A DNA stretch of 64,000 nucleotides, taken from NCBI RefSeq assembly GCF_045679555.1, contig NC_092120.1, forward strand, positions 13,629,805 through 13,693,804, given 5' to 3'. The notes beneath the pieces are model-generated. The model did not search any database and was not told the origin of the DNA. It saw only the letters and a list, made by a program, of their open reading frames with translations. Below, one piece after another: positions 63,791 through 64,000 of the stretch. Numbering within the stretch: position 1 is the stretch's first letter; each line of letters begins with the position of its first letter. The stretch comes from Salvelinus alpinus (Eukaryota; Chordata; Actinopteri; Salmoniformes; Salmonidae). Both the position numbers and the translations under genes were made by a program.

Positions 63791-64000
63791 TAAATCAAAA
63801 AAGGTATAGATTTTCTGAGTCTAAATCGAGCCCTTAGAGCTGAACCTGAACAAAACATGTCTCAGCTTGTTTTTCTCACTGGCCAATGTCATGTTTAACC
63901 ACCCATGTGATTCTAATGTCTAATGGTGCATTTTAGTGTTTACGGAATCTAAGACATTGAAGGTTGCACATAAAGCTTTACAAGAGACTTCAAAATTGAA

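Overview
The window looks like a salmonid fish genome, from an MHC-linked chromosome segment. The organism call rests on abundant salmonid-type interspersed repeats: HpaI-type tRNA SINEs, several Tc1-like transposon families, hAT-like and piggyBac-like relics, L2-like and other LINE 3' ends, and self-priming LTR elements. The gene set is MHC-linked: a PBX homeobox gene, a Notch-like gene, TAP2, BRD2 and MHC class II genes, followed by a VMO1-like gene. I cannot choose between Salmo, Oncorhynchus and Salvelinus from the sequence alone.

Layout. 625-4100 (+) holds the last six coding exons of a PBX gene (probably pbx2); its 5' part lies outside the window. Tail to tail with it, 10383-4936 (-) is an intact 11-exon Notch-like receptor gene of 797 codons. 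It has a signal peptide, two LNR modules, HD region, TM segment and ankyrin repeats, but no EGF repeats. 12483-17321 (+) is an intact 11-exon tap2-type transporter (722 aa) with an ISRE upstream. 17.3-24.9 kb is a transposon graveyard with a two-LTR miniature element, a TTAA-flanked piggyBac relic and LINE fragments. 25120-33258 (+) is an intact 12-exon brd2 (828 aa). 33.3-41.7 kb is again transposons, including a four-element nest. 41704-45231 (+) is an intact 4-exon MHC class II alpha gene (247 aa) with an S-X-Y type promoter. 46073-46266 is a class II beta-2 domain exon cut short by a 5 kb Ty3/Gypsy chromovirus (46383-51501, minus strand). 51.5-54.1 kb carries a LINE and a Tc1-like relic. 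54840-59111 (+) is a vmo1-like secreted protein gene (216 aa). The remainder to 64 kb is repeats.

Gene models were built by hand from GT/AG boundaries. For the Notch-like gene, tap2, brd2, the class II alpha gene and vmo1, all exon phases join and the total coding length is a multiple of three. TAP2 supplies peptides to MHC class I, the class II alpha chain belongs to the exogenous presentation route, and BRD2 and PBX are the usual MHC-paralogy neighbours.

Most notable: (1) the EGF-less Notch-like receptor, which also lacks a visible RAM tryptophan motif; (2) two families of miniature LTR-bounded elements with 4-bp target duplications, short non-coding interiors and tRNA-like Pol III boxes inside the LTR, one forming an inverted mosaic in brd2 intron 1; (3) two LTR retroelements whose primer-binding site is complementary to their own predicted RNA 5' end, one nucleotide from the LTR (Tf1/sushi-style self-priming); (4) a 78-bp tandem array that replicates a PBX splice acceptor eight times before the true one; (5) a class II beta gene destroyed next to an intact alpha gene.
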